Source: Mycolicibacterium flavescens (GTDB lineage: Bacteria > Actinomycetota > Actinomycetes > Mycobacteriales > Mycobacteriaceae). Taken from it: 64,000 bases of DNA. Location of the stretch: contig LR134353.1 of the NCBI GenBank assembly GCA_900637135.1, positions 682,001-746,000 of the forward strand, written 5' to 3'. Position numbers and translations under genes: made by a program. The stretch's first letter is position 1. The number at the start of each line of letters is the position of its first letter. Shown piece after piece: positions 28,451-38,066 of the stretch. The notes under the pieces were generated by a model that saw only the letters and a list, made by a program, of their open reading frames with translations, searched no databases and was not told the DNA's origin.

Positions 28451-29565
28451 GACCGGACGACTTGGTCCCAGCCCTCGACCGACTCAGGGCTGCGAGGCTC
28501 CGGCCCGACGTAGATCGCCGACGGACGCACCAGCTTGCCGAGCCGCTTCTGCTCGAGGATGTGGGCACACCAGCCCGCGGTGCGCCCGCAGGTGAACATC
28601 GCGGGCATCATCTTGGTCGGCACCTGGGCGAAGTCCAGGATCACCGCCGCCCAGAACTCGACGTTGGTCTCGATGGCACGGTCAGGTCGCCGCTCCCGCA
28701 GTTCGGCGAGGGCGGCCTGTTCGAGGGCGGCCGCGACCTCGTAGCGCGGCGCCTCGAGCCGCTTGGCCGTCGCGCGCAGCACCCGGGCCCGCGGGTCCTC
28801 GGCGCGGTACACCCGGTGCCCGAAGCCCATCAGCTTCTCGTTGCGGTCGAGGATGCCCTTGACGACGGCGCGGGCGTCGCCGGTCTGCTCGGCCTCCTCG
28901 ATCATCGGGATCACCCGCGCCGGTGCCCCGCCGTGCAGCGGTCCGCTCATCGCGCCGATCGCACCGGACAGGGCGGCAGCGACGTCGGCGCCGGTGGAGG
29001 CGATCACGCGCGCGGTGAACGTCGAGGCGTTCATACCGTGTTCGGCGGCGCTGACCCAGTAGGCGTCGATGGCCTCGACGTGCCGAGGGTCCGGATCGCC
29101 CTGCCAGCGGGTCATGAACCGCTCTGTCACGGTTGAACATTCGTCGATGGTGCGCTGCGGGACCGCGGGCCGATAGATTCCGCGCGCTGATTGTGCGACG
29201 TAGGACAGAGCCATCACCGAGGCCCGGGCAAGGTGGTCGCGGGCGGTCGCGTCGTCGATGTCGAGCAGCGGGGGATAGCCCCAGATCGGTGCCAACATCG
29301 CCAATCCCGCCTGGACGTCGACGCGCACGTCGCCGCTGTGGATGGGCAGCGGGAACGGTTCGGCGGGCGACAGACCGTTGCCGAACTTGCCGTCGACCAG
29401 CAGCGCCCACACGTCGCCGAAGGTGACCCGCTGGTTGACCAGATCCTCGATGTCGACGCCGCGGTAGCGCAGCGCGCCGCCGTCCTTGTCGGGTTCGGCG
29501 ATCTCGGACGTGAAGGCGACGACGCCTTCGAGGCCGGGGACGAAGTCTTCGGGCACCGCGCTCAT
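28447..29565 (-). CDS. citA: Citrate synthase, short form (citA)
   Basis: A 372-aa citrate synthase. GPLHGGAPARVI and GFGHRVYRAEDPRARVL carry catalytic histidines, and the aspartate region NVEFWAAVILDFAQVPTKMMPAMFTCGRTAGWCAHI follows. It condenses oxaloacetate with acetyl-CoA (or a related acyl-CoA, as in methylcitrate synthases). Corresponds to Rv0889c. ATG 29565 is divergent from pdxH. Confidence 0.92.
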   Translation of the reverse strand: MSAVPEDFVPGLEGVVAFTSEIAEPDKDGGALRYRGVDIEDLVNQRVTFGDVWALLVDGKFGNGLSPAEPFPLPIHSGDVRVDVQAGLAMLAPIWGYPPLLDIDDATARDHLARASVMALSYVAQSARGIYRPAVPQRTIDECSTVTERFMTRWQGDPDPRHVEAIDAYWVSAAEHGMNASTFTARVIASTGADVAAALSGAIGAMSGPLHGGAPARVIPMIEEAEQTGDARAVVKGILDRNEKLMGFGHRVYRAEDPRARVLRATAKRLEAPRYEVAAALEQAALAELRERRPDRAIETNVEFWAAVILDFAQVPTKMMPAMFTCGRTAGWCAHILEQKRLGKLVRPSAIYVGPEPRSPESVEGWDQVVRS

Positions 29566-29636
29566 GGCCAGATTCTCGCACCTGTGAAACGGCGCTCATC
29601 TGGCGGTTGCTGACACGACGGCAGCCGGTGTGGGCG

Positions 29637-29649
29637 TAGCGTTGGCGCG
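29637..29649 (+). promoter_or_regulatory. Candidate leaderless promoter of pdxH
   Basis: TAGCGT at 29637-29642 fits the TANNNT -10 pattern and is spaced so that transcription would begin at or next to GTG 29649. No ribosome site precedes the start codon, as expected of a leaderless message. Confidence 0.35.
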
Positions 29650-30311
29650 TGGCGGAGGTAGGCCCGGAACACTTGGCGAGGATGCGGGTGGAATACGGTT
29701 CGGTGGAAAAGGACGGCAGTCCAGACCTGGACGTGGATTGGCTGGCCGACGGCTGGGTTACGTTGCTGCGCAAGTGGTTAGCCGACGCCGAACGCGCCGG
29801 CGTGGCCGAACCCAACGCCATGGTCGTCGGTACGGTCGACAGCCGGGGACGGCCCGTCACCCGGTCGGTGTTGTGCAAGAGCGTCGACGACACCGGCATC
29901 ACGTTCTACACCAACTACGACTCCGACAAGGGCGAGCAGCTGGCTGCGACGCCCTACGCGTCGGCCACCTTCCCCTGGTATCTGACCGGTCGCCAGGTCC
30001 ACGTCCGAGGCCCCGTGACGAAGGTGTCGGCGGAGGAGACCGCTGGATACTGGTCGAAGCGGCCGCGAGGGTCGCAATTGGGCGCGTGGGCGTCGTACCA
30101 GTCGAAGCCGATCGCCTCCCGCGCGGCGCTGCTGGAGCAACTGGCCGAGGTGACGCGGCGCTTCGAAGGTCAGGAGACGGTGCCGGTGCCGCCGAATTGG
30201 GGTGGCTACCTGATCGCCGCCGACGTCGTGGAGTTCTGGCAGGGCCGGGAGAACCGTGTGCACAACAGGATTCGTCTCCAGGACGGGCGCATCGAGCGGC
30301 TCCAGCCGTAA
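29649..30311 (+). CDS. pdxH: Pyridoxine/pyridoxamine 5'-phosphate oxidase
   Basis: A 220-aa Pdx[70 protein letters not shown] and the C-terminal [25 protein letters not shown] are full family signatures. It oxidises PNP/PMP to pyridoxal phosphate with FMN. In M. tuberculosis the equivalent gene lies elsewhere (Rv2607), so its place here is lineage-specific. PLP made here is used by enzymes such as SerC. Confidence 0.94.
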   Translation: MAEVGPEHLARMRVEYGSVEKDGSPDLDVDWLADGWVTLLRKWLADAERAGVAEPNAMVVGTVDSRGRPVTRSVLCKSVDDTGITFYTNYDSDKGEQLAATPYASATFPWYLTGRQVHVRGPVTKVSAEETAGYWSKRPRGSQLGAWASYQSKPIASRAALLEQLAEVTRRFEGQETVPVPPNWGGYLIAADVVEFWQGRENRVHNRIRLQDGRIERLQP

Positions 30312-30413
30312 GAGGCCGGGTTCGCTGCTAAGCGGCGAGGCTTCGAAATACAGACGTTGATCATGTTTCGAGGACGCCAATTTCTTAGCTCCTTCATAGG
30401 TTCTGCCGTTAGG

Positions 30414-31073
30414 ATGCCAGTTGTGCCTGACGGTAGGGGGGCGCAGTCTGTCGGCCTGCGCGAGCGCAAGAAACAGCGCACGCGTGCGACCCTCATCGAC
30501 GCCGCCGTGGAACTGTGCCACGGACAGGGTTTCGACAACACCACCGTGGACCAGATCGCCGCGGCGGCCGACGTTTCACCGCGCACCTTCAGCCGGTACT
30601 TCCCGACCAAGGACTCCATCGCGCTGGCTCTCGTCGATGAAATCGTCGACCAAGTCGCCCTCGAACTGGACCGCCAACCCGCCGAGCTGAACTACCTGGA
30701 GGCGATCCTGCGCGCCTACGTCGCGATGGGGGAGGCGGCCAAACACGCGGGACCCGACGATCTGCGCGCCGAGCGGGTGTTGTGCATCGCCCGAATCATC
30801 CTGTCGTCGCCGACGCTGCGACAGGTCACCGTCGAATTCCGGGGCAACGCGGTCGAACGCGCGCTCGCCAGGCGCATGGGCGTCGACCTCACCGACCGCC
30901 GGGTGCGGCTGGCCTCTGCGACGTGGAGTGCGGTGATCATGACGGCGCTCACCGATGTCGTGCAGGTCAACCGCGACTGGTCACAGGTGTCCATAGACGA
31001 CCTGATCGAGCGCTTGGAGATGGTCTTCGCGGAGTTCACCGGCTTGTTGGGTAATCTGCGGCTGCCCGTCTGA
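30414..31073 (+). CDS. TetR-family transcriptional regulator
   Basis: A 219-aa regulator. The N-terminal HTH (LRERKKQRTRATLIDAAVEL, TTVDQIAAAADVSPRTFSRYFPTKD) is typical of TetR/AcrR, followed by a helical ligand domain ending LEMVFAEFTGLLGNL. The start is uncertain: ATG 30414 is used, GTG 30423 and ATG 30357 are alternatives, and none has a clear ribosome site. Target unknown; pdxH is upstream and gltA2 downstream on the same strand. Confidence 0.85.
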   Translation: MPVVPDGRGAQSVGLRERKKQRTRATLIDAAVELCHGQGFDNTTVDQIAAAADVSPRTFSRYFPTKDSIALALVDEIVDQVALELDRQPAELNYLEAILRAYVAMGEAAKHAGPDDLRAERVLCIARIILSSPTLRQVTVEFRGNAVERALARRMGVDLTDRRVRLASATWSAVIMTALTDVVQVNRDWSQVSIDDLIERLEMVFAEFTGLLGNLRLPV

Positions 31074-31170
31074 GCAAGTGACCGCCCCCGGCGCGTCACG
31101 CGTGCCGATATGGGACTACCTTTTGTAGGAGCAATGTCCGAATACTCCCAGCAGCGACGAAGGGAACCTC

Positions 31171-32478
31171 GTGGCCGATAACGCGAAGAGTGGGGAAGGG
31201 CAAGCCACCCTCTCCTACCCCGGTGGCACGCTCGACCTTGACATCGTTTCCGCCACCGAAGGCGCTGATGGCATCGCGCTGGGTTCACTTCTGGCCAAGT
31301 CCGGCTACACGACCTTTGACGAGGGCTTCGTCAACACCGCGTCGACCAAGAGTGCGATCACCTACATCGACGGCGACGCCGGCATCTTGCGTTACCGCGG
31401 CTACCCGATCGAGCAGCTCGCCGAGAAGTCAAACTTCATCGAGGTGAGCTACCTGCTCATCTACGGTGAGCTGCCCAACAAGGAACAGCTCGCGGAGTTC
31501 ACCACCCGGATTCAGCGGCACACGCTGCTGCACGAGGACCTCAAGCGGTTCTTCGACGGCTTCCCTGCCAACGCGCACCCGATGCCCGTGCTGTCGAGCG
31601 CGGTCAATGCGCTGTCGACCTACTACGAGGATTCGCTGGACCCGTTCGACGACAACCAGGTCGAGCTGTCGACCATCCGGCTGTTGGCCAAGCTGCCGAC
31701 CATCGCGGCGTACGCCTACAAGAAGTCCGCGGGCCAGCCGTTCCTGTACCCGGACAACTCGCTGACTCTGGTCGAGAACTTCCTGCGGATGACGTTTGGC
31801 TTCCCGGCCGAGCCCTACGAGGTCGATCCCGAGATCGTCCGCGCGCTGGACATGCTGTTCATCCTGCACGCCGACCATGAGCAGAACTGCTCGACGTCGA
31901 CGGTGCGGTTGGTCGGCTCGTCGCAGGCCAACCTGTTCACGTCGATCTCCGGCGGCATCAACGCGCTGTGGGGTCCGCTGCACGGCGGCGCGAACCAGGC
32001 GGTGCTGGAGATGCTGGAGAAGATCCGCCAGGCCGACTTCGACGTCCACGAGTTCATCAAGAAGGTGAAGAACCGCGAGGACGGCGTCAAGCTGATGGGC
32101 TTCGGCCACCGGGTCTACAAGAACTACGACCCGCGCGCACGCATCGTCAAGGAGCAGGCCGACAAGATCCTGGGCAAGCTCGGCGGCGACGACGAGATGC
32201 TGGACATCGCACGGACACTCGAGGAAGCCGCGCTCACCGACGACTTCTTCATCGAGCGCAAGCTCTACCCGAACGTCGACTTCTACACCGGCGTGATCTA
32301 CCGGGCCATGGGCTTCCCGACGCGCATGTTCACCGTGCTGTTCGCGCTCGGCCGGCTGCCCGGCTGGATCGCGCACTGGCGTGAGATGCACGACGAGGGC
32401 AGCGGCAAGATCGGCCGTCCGCGCCAGGTGTACACCGGCTACACCGAACGCGACTACAAGGACGTCAGCAGCCGCTAG
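31171..32478 (+). CDS. gltA: Citrate synthase, main form
   Basis: A 435-aa type I citrate synthase with an N-terminal extension. The catalytic regions are [23 protein letters not shown], [16 protein letters not shown] and [29 protein letters not shown], with the aspartate in VDFYTG. It is the entry enzyme of the TCA cycle. Corresponds to Rv0896 (gltA2). GTG 31171 follows GAAGGGAA. A small inverted repeat CTAC-N5-GTAG lies about 55 nt upstream. Confidence 0.94.
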   Translation: MADNAKSGEGQATLSYPGGTLDLDIVSATEGADGIALGSLLAKSGYTTFDEGFVNTASTKSAITYIDGDAGILRYRGYPIEQLAEKSNFIEVSYLLIYGELPNKEQLAEFTTRIQRHTLLHEDLKRFFDGFPANAHPMPVLSSAVNALSTYYEDSLDPFDDNQVELSTIRLLAKLPTIAAYAYKKSAGQPFLYPDNSLTLVENFLRMTFGFPAEPYEVDPEIVRALDMLFILHADHEQNCSTSTVRLVGSSQANLFTSISGGINALWGPLHGGANQAVLEMLEKIRQADFDVHEFIKKVKNREDGVKLMGFGHRVYKNYDPRARIVKEQADKILGKLGGDDEMLDIARTLEEAALTDDFFIERKLYPNVDFYTGVIYRAMGFPTRMFTVLFALGRLPGWIAHWREMHDEGSGKIGRPRQVYTGYTERDYKDVSSR

Positions 32479-32494
32479 GTCTGTTGGCGCCTTC

Positions 32495-32558
32495 CGTCGA
32501 AGGTGGGTTACCCGCACGTTCTGAGCGTCCAGAGCGTGGCGTAATCCCACTTTCGGCG
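32495..32558. repeat. Intergenic palindromic repeat, copy C
   Basis: Arms 32498-32518 (CGAAGGTGGGTTAC...GCACG) and 32535-32555 pair with one bulge and few mismatches. The layout and internal GCGTG resemble copies A and B. It lies 16 nt after the citrate synthase stop, so it may serve as terminator or 3'-end stabiliser. Confidence 0.55.
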
Positions 32559-32592
32559 TCGCGTATCTCACTGCCAGGCGCCTTGCCGGACG

Positions 32593-32616
32593 AACAGTTG
32601 TAGTTTCACAATTGTT
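32593..32616. promoter_or_regulatory. MarR-type operator over the MFS start
   Basis: AACAGTTGT-N6-ACAATTGTT is a near-perfect inverted repeat (one mismatch in 9-nt arms). It ends 2 nt before GTG 32619 and encloses TAGTTT, a possible -10. MarR-family proteins usually bind such 20-24-bp palindromes, and a marR-like gene follows in the same operon. Confidence 0.6.
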
Positions 32617-32618
32617 GG

Positions 32619-34055
32619 GTGAATGAAACCGTCGTCCGGTCATTGAGCGCTCGGCGCAAGGCCATCATTTTGGTGACCTGCTGCCTGAGCCTGCTGATCG
32701 TGTCGATGGACGCGACGATCGTCAACGTCGCGATTCCCAACATCCGCGCCGACCTCGACGCCAGCGGGCCACAAATGCAGTGGGTGATCGACATCTACAC
32801 GCTGGTGTTGGCGTCGTTGCTGCTGTTGTCGGGCGCGGCCGCCGACCGGTTCGGCCGTCGAGGCACGTTTCAGATCGGGCTGACGGTGTTCGCGGTCGCA
32901 TCGCTGCTGTGCAGCCTGGCGCCGAACATCGAGACGCTGATCGCCGCGCGCTTCCTGCAGGCGATCGGTGGCTCGATGATGAACCCGGTCGCGATGTCGA
33001 TCATCACGCAGGTGTTCACCGGCAGGGTCGAGCGCGCCCGGGCCATCGGCATATGGGGTGGCGTCGTCGGTATCTCGATGGCCGCGGGGCCGATCGTCGG
33101 CGGTGTGCTCATCGAGTGGATCAACTGGCGCGCGGTGTTCTGGATCAATCTGCCGATCTGCGCGGTGGCGATTCTGCTGACCGTCGTCTTCGTCCCGAGG
33201 TCCAAGTCGCTGACCATGCGCGACGTCGACCCGATCGGCCAGTTGCTGGGCATGGCGTTCCTGTTCGGCCTCGTCTTCGTGCTCATCGAGGGTCCGGGGT
33301 TGGGTTGGGGAGACGTTCGTACGGTCGCTGTGGCAGTCGGCGCGGTCGCGGCCTTCGGCGGCTTCGTGGCGTACGAGGCGCGCAGGCGGGACCCGTTCGT
33401 CGATCTGCGGTTCTTCCGGAGCATCCCGTTCGCATCGGCGACCGTGATCGCGGTGTGCGCGTTCGCGTCGTGGGGTGCGTTCCTGTTCATGATGTCGTTG
33501 TACCTGCAGGACGCGCGCGGCTTCTCGGCGTTTCACACCGGCTTGATCTATCTGCCGATAGCCGTTGGGGCGCTGGTGTTCTCGCCGCTGTCGGGCCGGA
33601 TGGTCGGGCGGTTCGGCGCCCGGCCGTCACTGTTGATCGCCGGGACGCTCATCACGGCGGCGACGGTCATGCTCGCCCAGCTGTCGGCGACGACGCCGGT
33701 CTGGCAGCTGCTGGTGATCTTCGCTGTCTTCGGTATCGGATTCTCGATGGTCAACGCCCCGGTGACCAATGCGGCGGTCAGCGGCATGCCGACCGACCGG
33801 GCGGGGGCGGCCTCGGCTATCGCCTCGACCAGCAGACAGGTCGGCGTGAGTATCGGTGTGGCGCTGTGCGGTTCGGTCGCAGGCGGTGCGCTGGTCGGGA
33901 TGGGCCCGGACTTCGCGGGGGCCACCCGGCCGCTGTGGCTGATCTGCGCGGCACTCGGGGTGGCGATCATCGTGCTCGGCTACTACTCGACGTCCGGCAG
34001 GGCGTTGCGGTCGGCCGATCGACTGGAACCGTTGGTGACGGCCGATGTCCGGTAG
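32619..34055 (+). CDS. MFS drug transporter, DHA2 (EmrB/QacA-like)
   Basis: A 478-aa transporter with about 14 hydrophobic segments. It has the DHA2 motif at the first helix ([19 protein letters not shown]), motif A-like [18 protein letters not shown], and motif C-like [21 protein letters not shown]. It is probably a proton-driven multidrug or metabolite exporter. GTG 32619 has no ribosome site but directly follows the palindromic operator, so it is likely leaderless or nearly so. The downstream MarR gene overlaps by 11 nt. Confidence 0.88.
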   Translation: MNETVVRSLSARRKAIILVTCCLSLLIVSMDATIVNVAIPNIRADLDASGPQMQWVIDIYTLVLASLLLLSGAAADRFGRRGTFQIGLTVFAVASLLCSLAPNIETLIAARFLQAIGGSMMNPVAMSIITQVFTGRVERARAIGIWGGVVGISMAAGPIVGGVLIEWINWRAVFWINLPICAVAILLTVVFVPRSKSLTMRDVDPIGQLLGMAFLFGLVFVLIEGPGLGWGDVRTVAVAVGAVAAFGGFVAYEARRRDPFVDLRFFRSIPFASATVIAVCAFASWGAFLFMMSLYLQDARGFSAFHTGLIYLPIAVGALVFSPLSGRMVGRFGARPSLLIAGTLITAATVMLAQLSATTPVWQLLVIFAVFGIGFSMVNAPVTNAAVSGMPTDRAGAASAIASTSRQVGVSIGVALCGSVAGGALVGMGPDFAGATRPLWLICAALGVAIIVLGYYSTSGRALRSADRLEPLVTADVR

Positions 34056-34461
34056 TGCAGCCGACGAGGCGTGGCGGGCGATGGCGGCCTTCGTCGTCGA
34101 GAACCACGACAGCTGGAAGAGGGCGGTCGTCGAGCAGTCCGGGCTGCCGTTCAGCAGGGTGCGCATCCTGCGGCGGTTGAGCCGACGGCCGATGACCGTC
34201 AAGGAGCTGGCGCACGCCGCGACCATCGACGCGCCGGCCGCGACGGTCGCGGTCAACGACTTGGAAAAGCGCGGGCTCGTGGTGCGTCAGGTGGATCCGG
34301 CGAATCGCCGGTGCAAGCGGGTGTCGCTCACCGATGCGGGATGCGCCATGGTGGCCAAGATCGACGCGGTCGAGGACCCGGCACCAGAAGCCCTGGCGAA
34401 CCTGGACGAAGCCGACCTCGAGGCGCTACGCGAGATACTCGCCAAACTGTCGGCGGATTAG
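34045..34461 (+). CDS. MarR-family transcriptional regulator
   Basis: A 138-aa winged-helix regulator: LPFSRVRILRRLSRRPMTVKELAHAATIDAPAATVAVNDLEKRGLVVRQVDPANRRCKRVSLTDAG gives the recognition helix and the wing. ATG 34045 lies inside the end of the MFS gene (11-nt overlap), so the two are co-translated. The operator ahead of the MFS gene suggests autoregulation of the pair. Confidence 0.88.
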   Translation: MSGSAADEAWRAMAAFVVENHDSWKRAVVEQSGLPFSRVRILRRLSRRPMTVKELAHAATIDAPAATVAVNDLEKRGLVVRQVDPANRRCKRVSLTDAGCAMVAKIDAVEDPAPEALANLDEADLEALREILAKLSAD

Positions 34462-35996
34462 CTCTCCAGCACTGCCATCGCGGCATTGTGCCCACCGATA
34501 CCCGAGACTCCGCCTCCGCGACGTGATCCCGCGCCGCACAACAGGATTCGCTCATGTGCGGTCGCCACGCCCCAGCGTCGAGCCGGGGTGTCGAGTGGTT
34601 CGTCGTCCTCGGCGAACGGCCACGTCAACGCACCGTGAAAGATATGCCCGCTCGTCATGCCGAGCGAGTGTTCGAGGTCGAAAGTCGTCTTCGTCTCGAT
34701 GCACAGTCGGCCTGCCGAATCTTCCATCAACACATCGTGAATCGGCTCGGCTAGAACCGAATTCAACGAACTGAGCACCGCCGACGTCAACGCGTCCCGC
34801 ATCCGGTCCGGGCCGCCGGACGACACCAAGGGGTGGGGAGTATGCAATCCGAAGACCGTCAACGTCTGGGCTCCCGCGGCGCGGAGTTCGTCCGACAGGA
34901 TCGACGGATCGGTCAGCGAATGACAGTAGATCTCGCACGGTAGTGGATCGGGTACCACACCGTCGTCCGCGCGCAGGTATGCCGAATCCAACTGGCTGAA
35001 TGCCTCATTGATGTGCAACGTTCCGCCGAACGCCTGCTCGGGTGTGACGGCATCGTCGCGCAATCGCGGTAGGCGCCGCAGCATGAGGTTCACCTTGACC
35101 TGCGCGCCCGGCGTCGACTCCGGCGGTTTCTCACCCAGTAAGCCGGCGAGCACGCTCGGCGTCACGTTGGCCAGAATCACGCCGCCGTGGACCGTGTGAT
35201 CAACACCGTTGCGGCGGTAGCGCACTTCGCCGTCGGGATCGATCGCGTACACCTCTGCACCGCAGGTGATTTCGGCACCATAGCCGGCTGCCGCGGCAGC
35301 AAACGCACCGCTGATCGCGCCCATCCCGCCGATCGGTACATCCCAGTCGCCGGTTCCACCGCCGAGCAGGTGGTAGAGGAAACAGACGTTCTGGATCAAC
35401 GACGGATCGTCGAGGCGGGCGAAGGTGCCGATCAACGCGTCGGTGGCCATCACACCGCGGACGACGTCGCTGTCGACGGCCGAGGTGATCGCGTGCCCGA
35501 TCGGCTCGTCGACCATCGACCGCCATGCGGTTTCGTCATCCACGAGAGCGCGCGCTTGTGTGCGCGTCAGAAGCGCTTCCAGCAGCGTCGGCCATAACCG
35601 CTCGACCAGCCCACCGCACCGGCGGTAGAACCCGGCGAACCGCGACTCGTCGTCGGCCGCGCCGATCGCGTCGAATGTCGACGTGGGGCCGATGAGCAGT
35701 CCGGTGCGGCCACCGGTAGTCGGGTCGGGCGTGTACGACGAATAGCGGCGACGCACCAGGCGAACCCGCGCGCCCAGGTCGTCGACGATGCGCCGGGGCA
35801 GCAGGCTGACGAGGTAGGAGTATCGCGACAACCGGGCGTCGACTCCGTCAAACGCGTGCGCGGAAACCGCCGCGCCGCCGACGTGGTCCAGTCGCTCCAG
35901 CACCCGAACCCGACGACCCGCCTTCGCCAGATACGCCGCCGCGACGAGACCGTTGTGCCCGCCGCCGACGATGATGACGTCGTAACTGGGGCTCAG
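34458..35996 (-). CDS. FAD-dependent oxidoreductase, phytoene-desaturase/amine-oxidase fold (Rv0897c-like)
   Basis: A 512-aa flavoprotein if read from CTG 35996. The frame then opens SPSYDVIIVGGGHNGLVAAAYLAKAG, giving the complete Rossmann GxGxxG dinucleotide motif right at the N-terminus. The C-terminus (LLCGAGSRRGGGVSGIGGHNAAMAV) is the second FAD-binding segment. The first ATG in frame (35903) would delete the FAD motif. Between the in-frame TGA upstream and the motif there is no ATG, GTG or TTG, so CTG overlapping the previous stop (CTGA) is the best start. It is similar to Rv0897c; substrate unknown. Confidence 0.85.
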   Translation of the reverse strand: MSPSYDVIIVGGGHNGLVAAAYLAKAGRRVRVLERLDHVGGAAVSAHAFDGVDARLSRYSYLVSLLPRRIVDDLGARVRLVRRRYSSYTPDPTTGGRTGLLIGPTSTFDAIGAADDESRFAGFYRRCGGLVERLWPTLLEALLTRTQARALVDDETAWRSMVDEPIGHAITSAVDSDVVRGVMATDALIGTFARLDDPSLIQNVCFLYHLLGGGTGDWDVPIGGMGAISGAFAAAAAGYGAEITCGAEVYAIDPDGEVRYRRNGVDHTVHGGVILANVTPSVLAGLLGEKPPESTPGAQVKVNLMLRRLPRLRDDAVTPEQAFGGTLHINEAFSQLDSAYLRADDGVVPDPLPCEIYCHSLTDPSILSDELRAAGAQTLTVFGLHTPHPLVSSGGPDRMRDALTSAVLSSLNSVLAEPIHDVLMEDSAGRLCIETKTTFDLEHSLGMTSGHIFHGALTWPFAEDDEPLDTPARRWGVATAHERILLCGAGSRRGGGVSGIGGHNAAMAVLES

Positions 35997-36241
35997 TTGA
36001 GGTAGCCCTCGACCTCATCGGGCGGACGCACCTCGGCTTCGCGTGGATCGCCGCCGGTCTCCCGAAGCGCCCGGCGCTGCCGCAGCAGATCCCAACACTG
36101 GTCGAGCTGCACCTCGACGGCCTTCAGCCGTCGGTGCTCCTCGGATTCGTCGATCTCGCGATTCTGGAGCTGCGCGCGCAGCTCCTGCTCCTCGGCGACC
36201 AGCCTGTTGACCTGGTCGAGAATGTCTTGGTCTTTGGTCAC
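35993..36241 (-). CDS. DUF2630-family small coiled-coil protein (Rv0898c-like)
   Basis: An 82-aa charged helical protein. VTKDQDILDQVNRLVAEEQELRAQL, then EEHRRLKAVEVQLDQCWDLLRQRRALRE, shows heptad-like spacing of hydrophobic residues and matches DUF2630. GTG 36241 gives the family N-terminus. Its stop is shared with the oxidoreductase start (CTGA), implying coupled translation. Function unknown. Confidence 0.82.
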   Translation of the reverse strand: MTKDQDILDQVNRLVAEEQELRAQLQNREIDESEEHRRLKAVEVQLDQCWDLLRQRRALRETGGDPREAEVRPPDEVEGYLN

Positions 36242-36272
36242 AGCATCAGTCTGCCCGACTACCGTGAGTGCG

Positions 36273-36647
36273 GTGACTTCAAGCTCAGGGCAGAAGCCCG
36301 AAATCGAATTCCCCGACGGCCCTCCGCCTAGCGAAATGGTGATCACCGATCTGGTCGTCGGCGACGGCGCCGAAGCGGTGCCCGGCGGCAACGTCGAGGT
36401 GCACTACGTCGGCGTGGAGTACGACACCGGCGAAGAATTCGACAGCTCATGGAACCGCGGCGAGTCGATCGAGTTCCCGCTGCGCGGCCTCATCCAGGGT
36501 TGGCAGGACGGCATTCCGGGCATGAAGGTCGGCGGTCGTCGACAGCTCGTCATCCCGCCCGAGCAGGCCTACGGTCCCGCCGGCGGCGGGCACCGGCTGT
36601 CGGGTAAGACGCTGATCTTCGTCATCGACCTGCTGGCGACCCGCTGA
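36273..36647 (+). CDS. FKBP-type peptidyl-prolyl cis-trans isomerase
   Basis: A 124-aa single FKBP domain: VHYVGVEYDTGEEFDSSW, FPLRGLIQGWQDGIPGMKVGGRRQLVIPPEQAYG and LIFVIDLL are the canonical strands, with the active-site Tyr, Asp, Trp and Phe retained. It catalyses proline isomerisation in the cytoplasm; no signal peptide is seen. GTG 36273 was chosen (GTG 36264 possible). Converges with prrB across palindrome copy D. Confidence 0.92.
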   Translation: MTSSSGQKPEIEFPDGPPPSEMVITDLVVGDGAEAVPGGNVEVHYVGVEYDTGEEFDSSWNRGESIEFPLRGLIQGWQDGIPGMKVGGRRQLVIPPEQAYGPAGGGHRLSGKTLIFVIDLLATR

Positions 36648-36651
36648 CCTG

Positions 36652-36718
36652 CCGTCGAAACTGAAGAACTGCGCGTTCGAACGGCAGATTTTCGCGCAGA
36701 GGCTCAGTTTCGGCGGCA
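36652..36718. repeat. Intergenic palindromic repeat, copy D
   Basis: Imperfect inverted repeat: the left arm begins GCCGTCGAAACTGAAG and continues to GCGCG; the right arm runs CGCGCAGAGGCTCAGTTTCGGC. It has the same size, spacing and 3'-intergenic placement as copies A-C but a different sequence. It lies between two convergent genes and leaves 4 nt on either side. Confidence 0.5.
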
Positions 36719-36722
36719 AAGC

Positions 36723-38066
36723 TCACTGATGACCCGGCAGGCGCAGCAGCAGCCGAGCGCCACCCAGCGGGCTTTCCTCTAAAGAGGCTGTGCCGCCATG
36801 CAATTCGGCCTGCTGTGCGACCAGCGCCAGGCCGAGCCCCGAGCCCGACACCGACGCCGTCGATCCGCGAGAAAACCGTTCGAACACGACCGAGCGCTCC
36901 TCCTCGGGGATGCCGACGCCGTCGTCGTCGATCGCGATCTCCACGCCCGCTCGTGAACTGACCGCCGACAGTTGAACCCGCGTGGCTCCACCATGCTTCA
37001 CGGCGTTGGCGATCGCGTTGTCGACCGCCAACCGCAGACCCGCGGGCAGGCCCACGATGATCACCGTCGGCGCAGGCACCAACGACACCTCCAGGTCGGA
37101 GTAGACGCGCATCGCGTCATGGGCGGCGCGGTCCAACAACTCCGTGATGTCGACGGGCACGTGGTCGTCGGCGGTCGACAACTCACCCTGTGCCAGGCGT
37201 TCCAGCGCGCCGAGCGTCGCCTCGATCCGCGACTGGGTGCGAATCACGTCGTTGACCACCTCTTTGCGCTGGTCCTCGGGCAGGTCGAGGGTCGACAGCA
37301 CCTCGAGGTTGGTCCGCATCGCGGTCAACGGGGTGCGCAGTTCGTGGGCGGAGACGGATGCGAAATCGCGCGCCGACGCCAGCGCGGCCTTGGTCCGGTC
37401 CTGTTCCTTCCACACGCGTTCGACCAGGCCCTTGACCGCCTCGGCGATCTCGACGGCCTCGGTGGCGCCGCGCACCTCGACGTCGGGGTCCTCGTCGCCG
37501 GCATCGATCTGGCGGGTCTGTTGGGCCAGGCTCTTGAGCGGGCGCACCGCGAAAGCCGCCAGTACCCAACCGAACACCGACGCGGCGCCGACGGCGAACA
37601 CGCAGATGATGATCACCCGCCGGTGCAGGTTGTTGGTGTCGGCAATCGTGGCCTCGTACGTGGCGCCGACGGCCACCGACATCGGCCCGGGGTAGTAGGG
37701 GATGTCGACGGTGCGGACGCGATAGCGCACGCCGTCGACGTAGGTGTCGGCGTATCCGGGTTCGAGTTGGGGGAGTACGACGTCGGAGTTGGACGTCACC
37801 TCGTCGCCGCGGTGCACGGTGATGACCGCGTCCTGGTTGGTCGGCGACTTCGGGATTTCGTCCAGGCCGCGGGGCAGGAACGGGATCGCGAAGCCGGCGG
37901 CCTCGTCGAGGCGGCGGTCGAGGCGTTCCTTACGGTCGTTGGTGATGCCGACCCAGACCACCGTTCCCACGATGATGACGACGATCGCCGCGCCGATCGC
38001 GGTGGCGAGCGCGACGCGGGTGCGCAGCGACGGGGTTCGGCGGAAGATCCGCGACAGCACGCTCAT
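36723..38066 (-). CDS. prrB: Sensor histidine kinase PrrB
   Basis: A 447-aa membrane sensor very similar to PrrB (Rv0902c). It has two transmembrane segments (about 17-40 and 150-175) flanking an extracytoplasmic sensor, a HAMP region, phospho-acceptor His241 in SAHELRTPL, and ATPase N and G boxes (DNAIANAVKHGG, IDDDGVGIP, GSGLGLALV). ATG 38066 shares a base with the prrA stop (TGATG); GTG 38069 is an alternative. PrrAB is a conserved two-component system of mycobacteria, essential in some species. Confidence 0.95.
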   Translation of the reverse strand: MSVLSRIFRRTPSLRTRVALATAIGAAIVVIIVGTVVWVGITNDRKERLDRRLDEAAGFAIPFLPRGLDEIPKSPTNQDAVITVHRGDEVTSNSDVVLPQLEPGYADTYVDGVRYRVRTVDIPYYPGPMSVAVGATYEATIADTNNLHRRVIIICVFAVGAASVFGWVLAAFAVRPLKSLAQQTRQIDAGDEDPDVEVRGATEAVEIAEAVKGLVERVWKEQDRTKAALASARDFASVSAHELRTPLTAMRTNLEVLSTLDLPEDQRKEVVNDVIRTQSRIEATLGALERLAQGELSTADDHVPVDITELLDRAAHDAMRVYSDLEVSLVPAPTVIIVGLPAGLRLAVDNAIANAVKHGGATRVQLSAVSSRAGVEIAIDDDGVGIPEEERSVVFERFSRGSTASVSGSGLGLALVAQQAELHGGTASLEESPLGGARLLLRLPGHQ

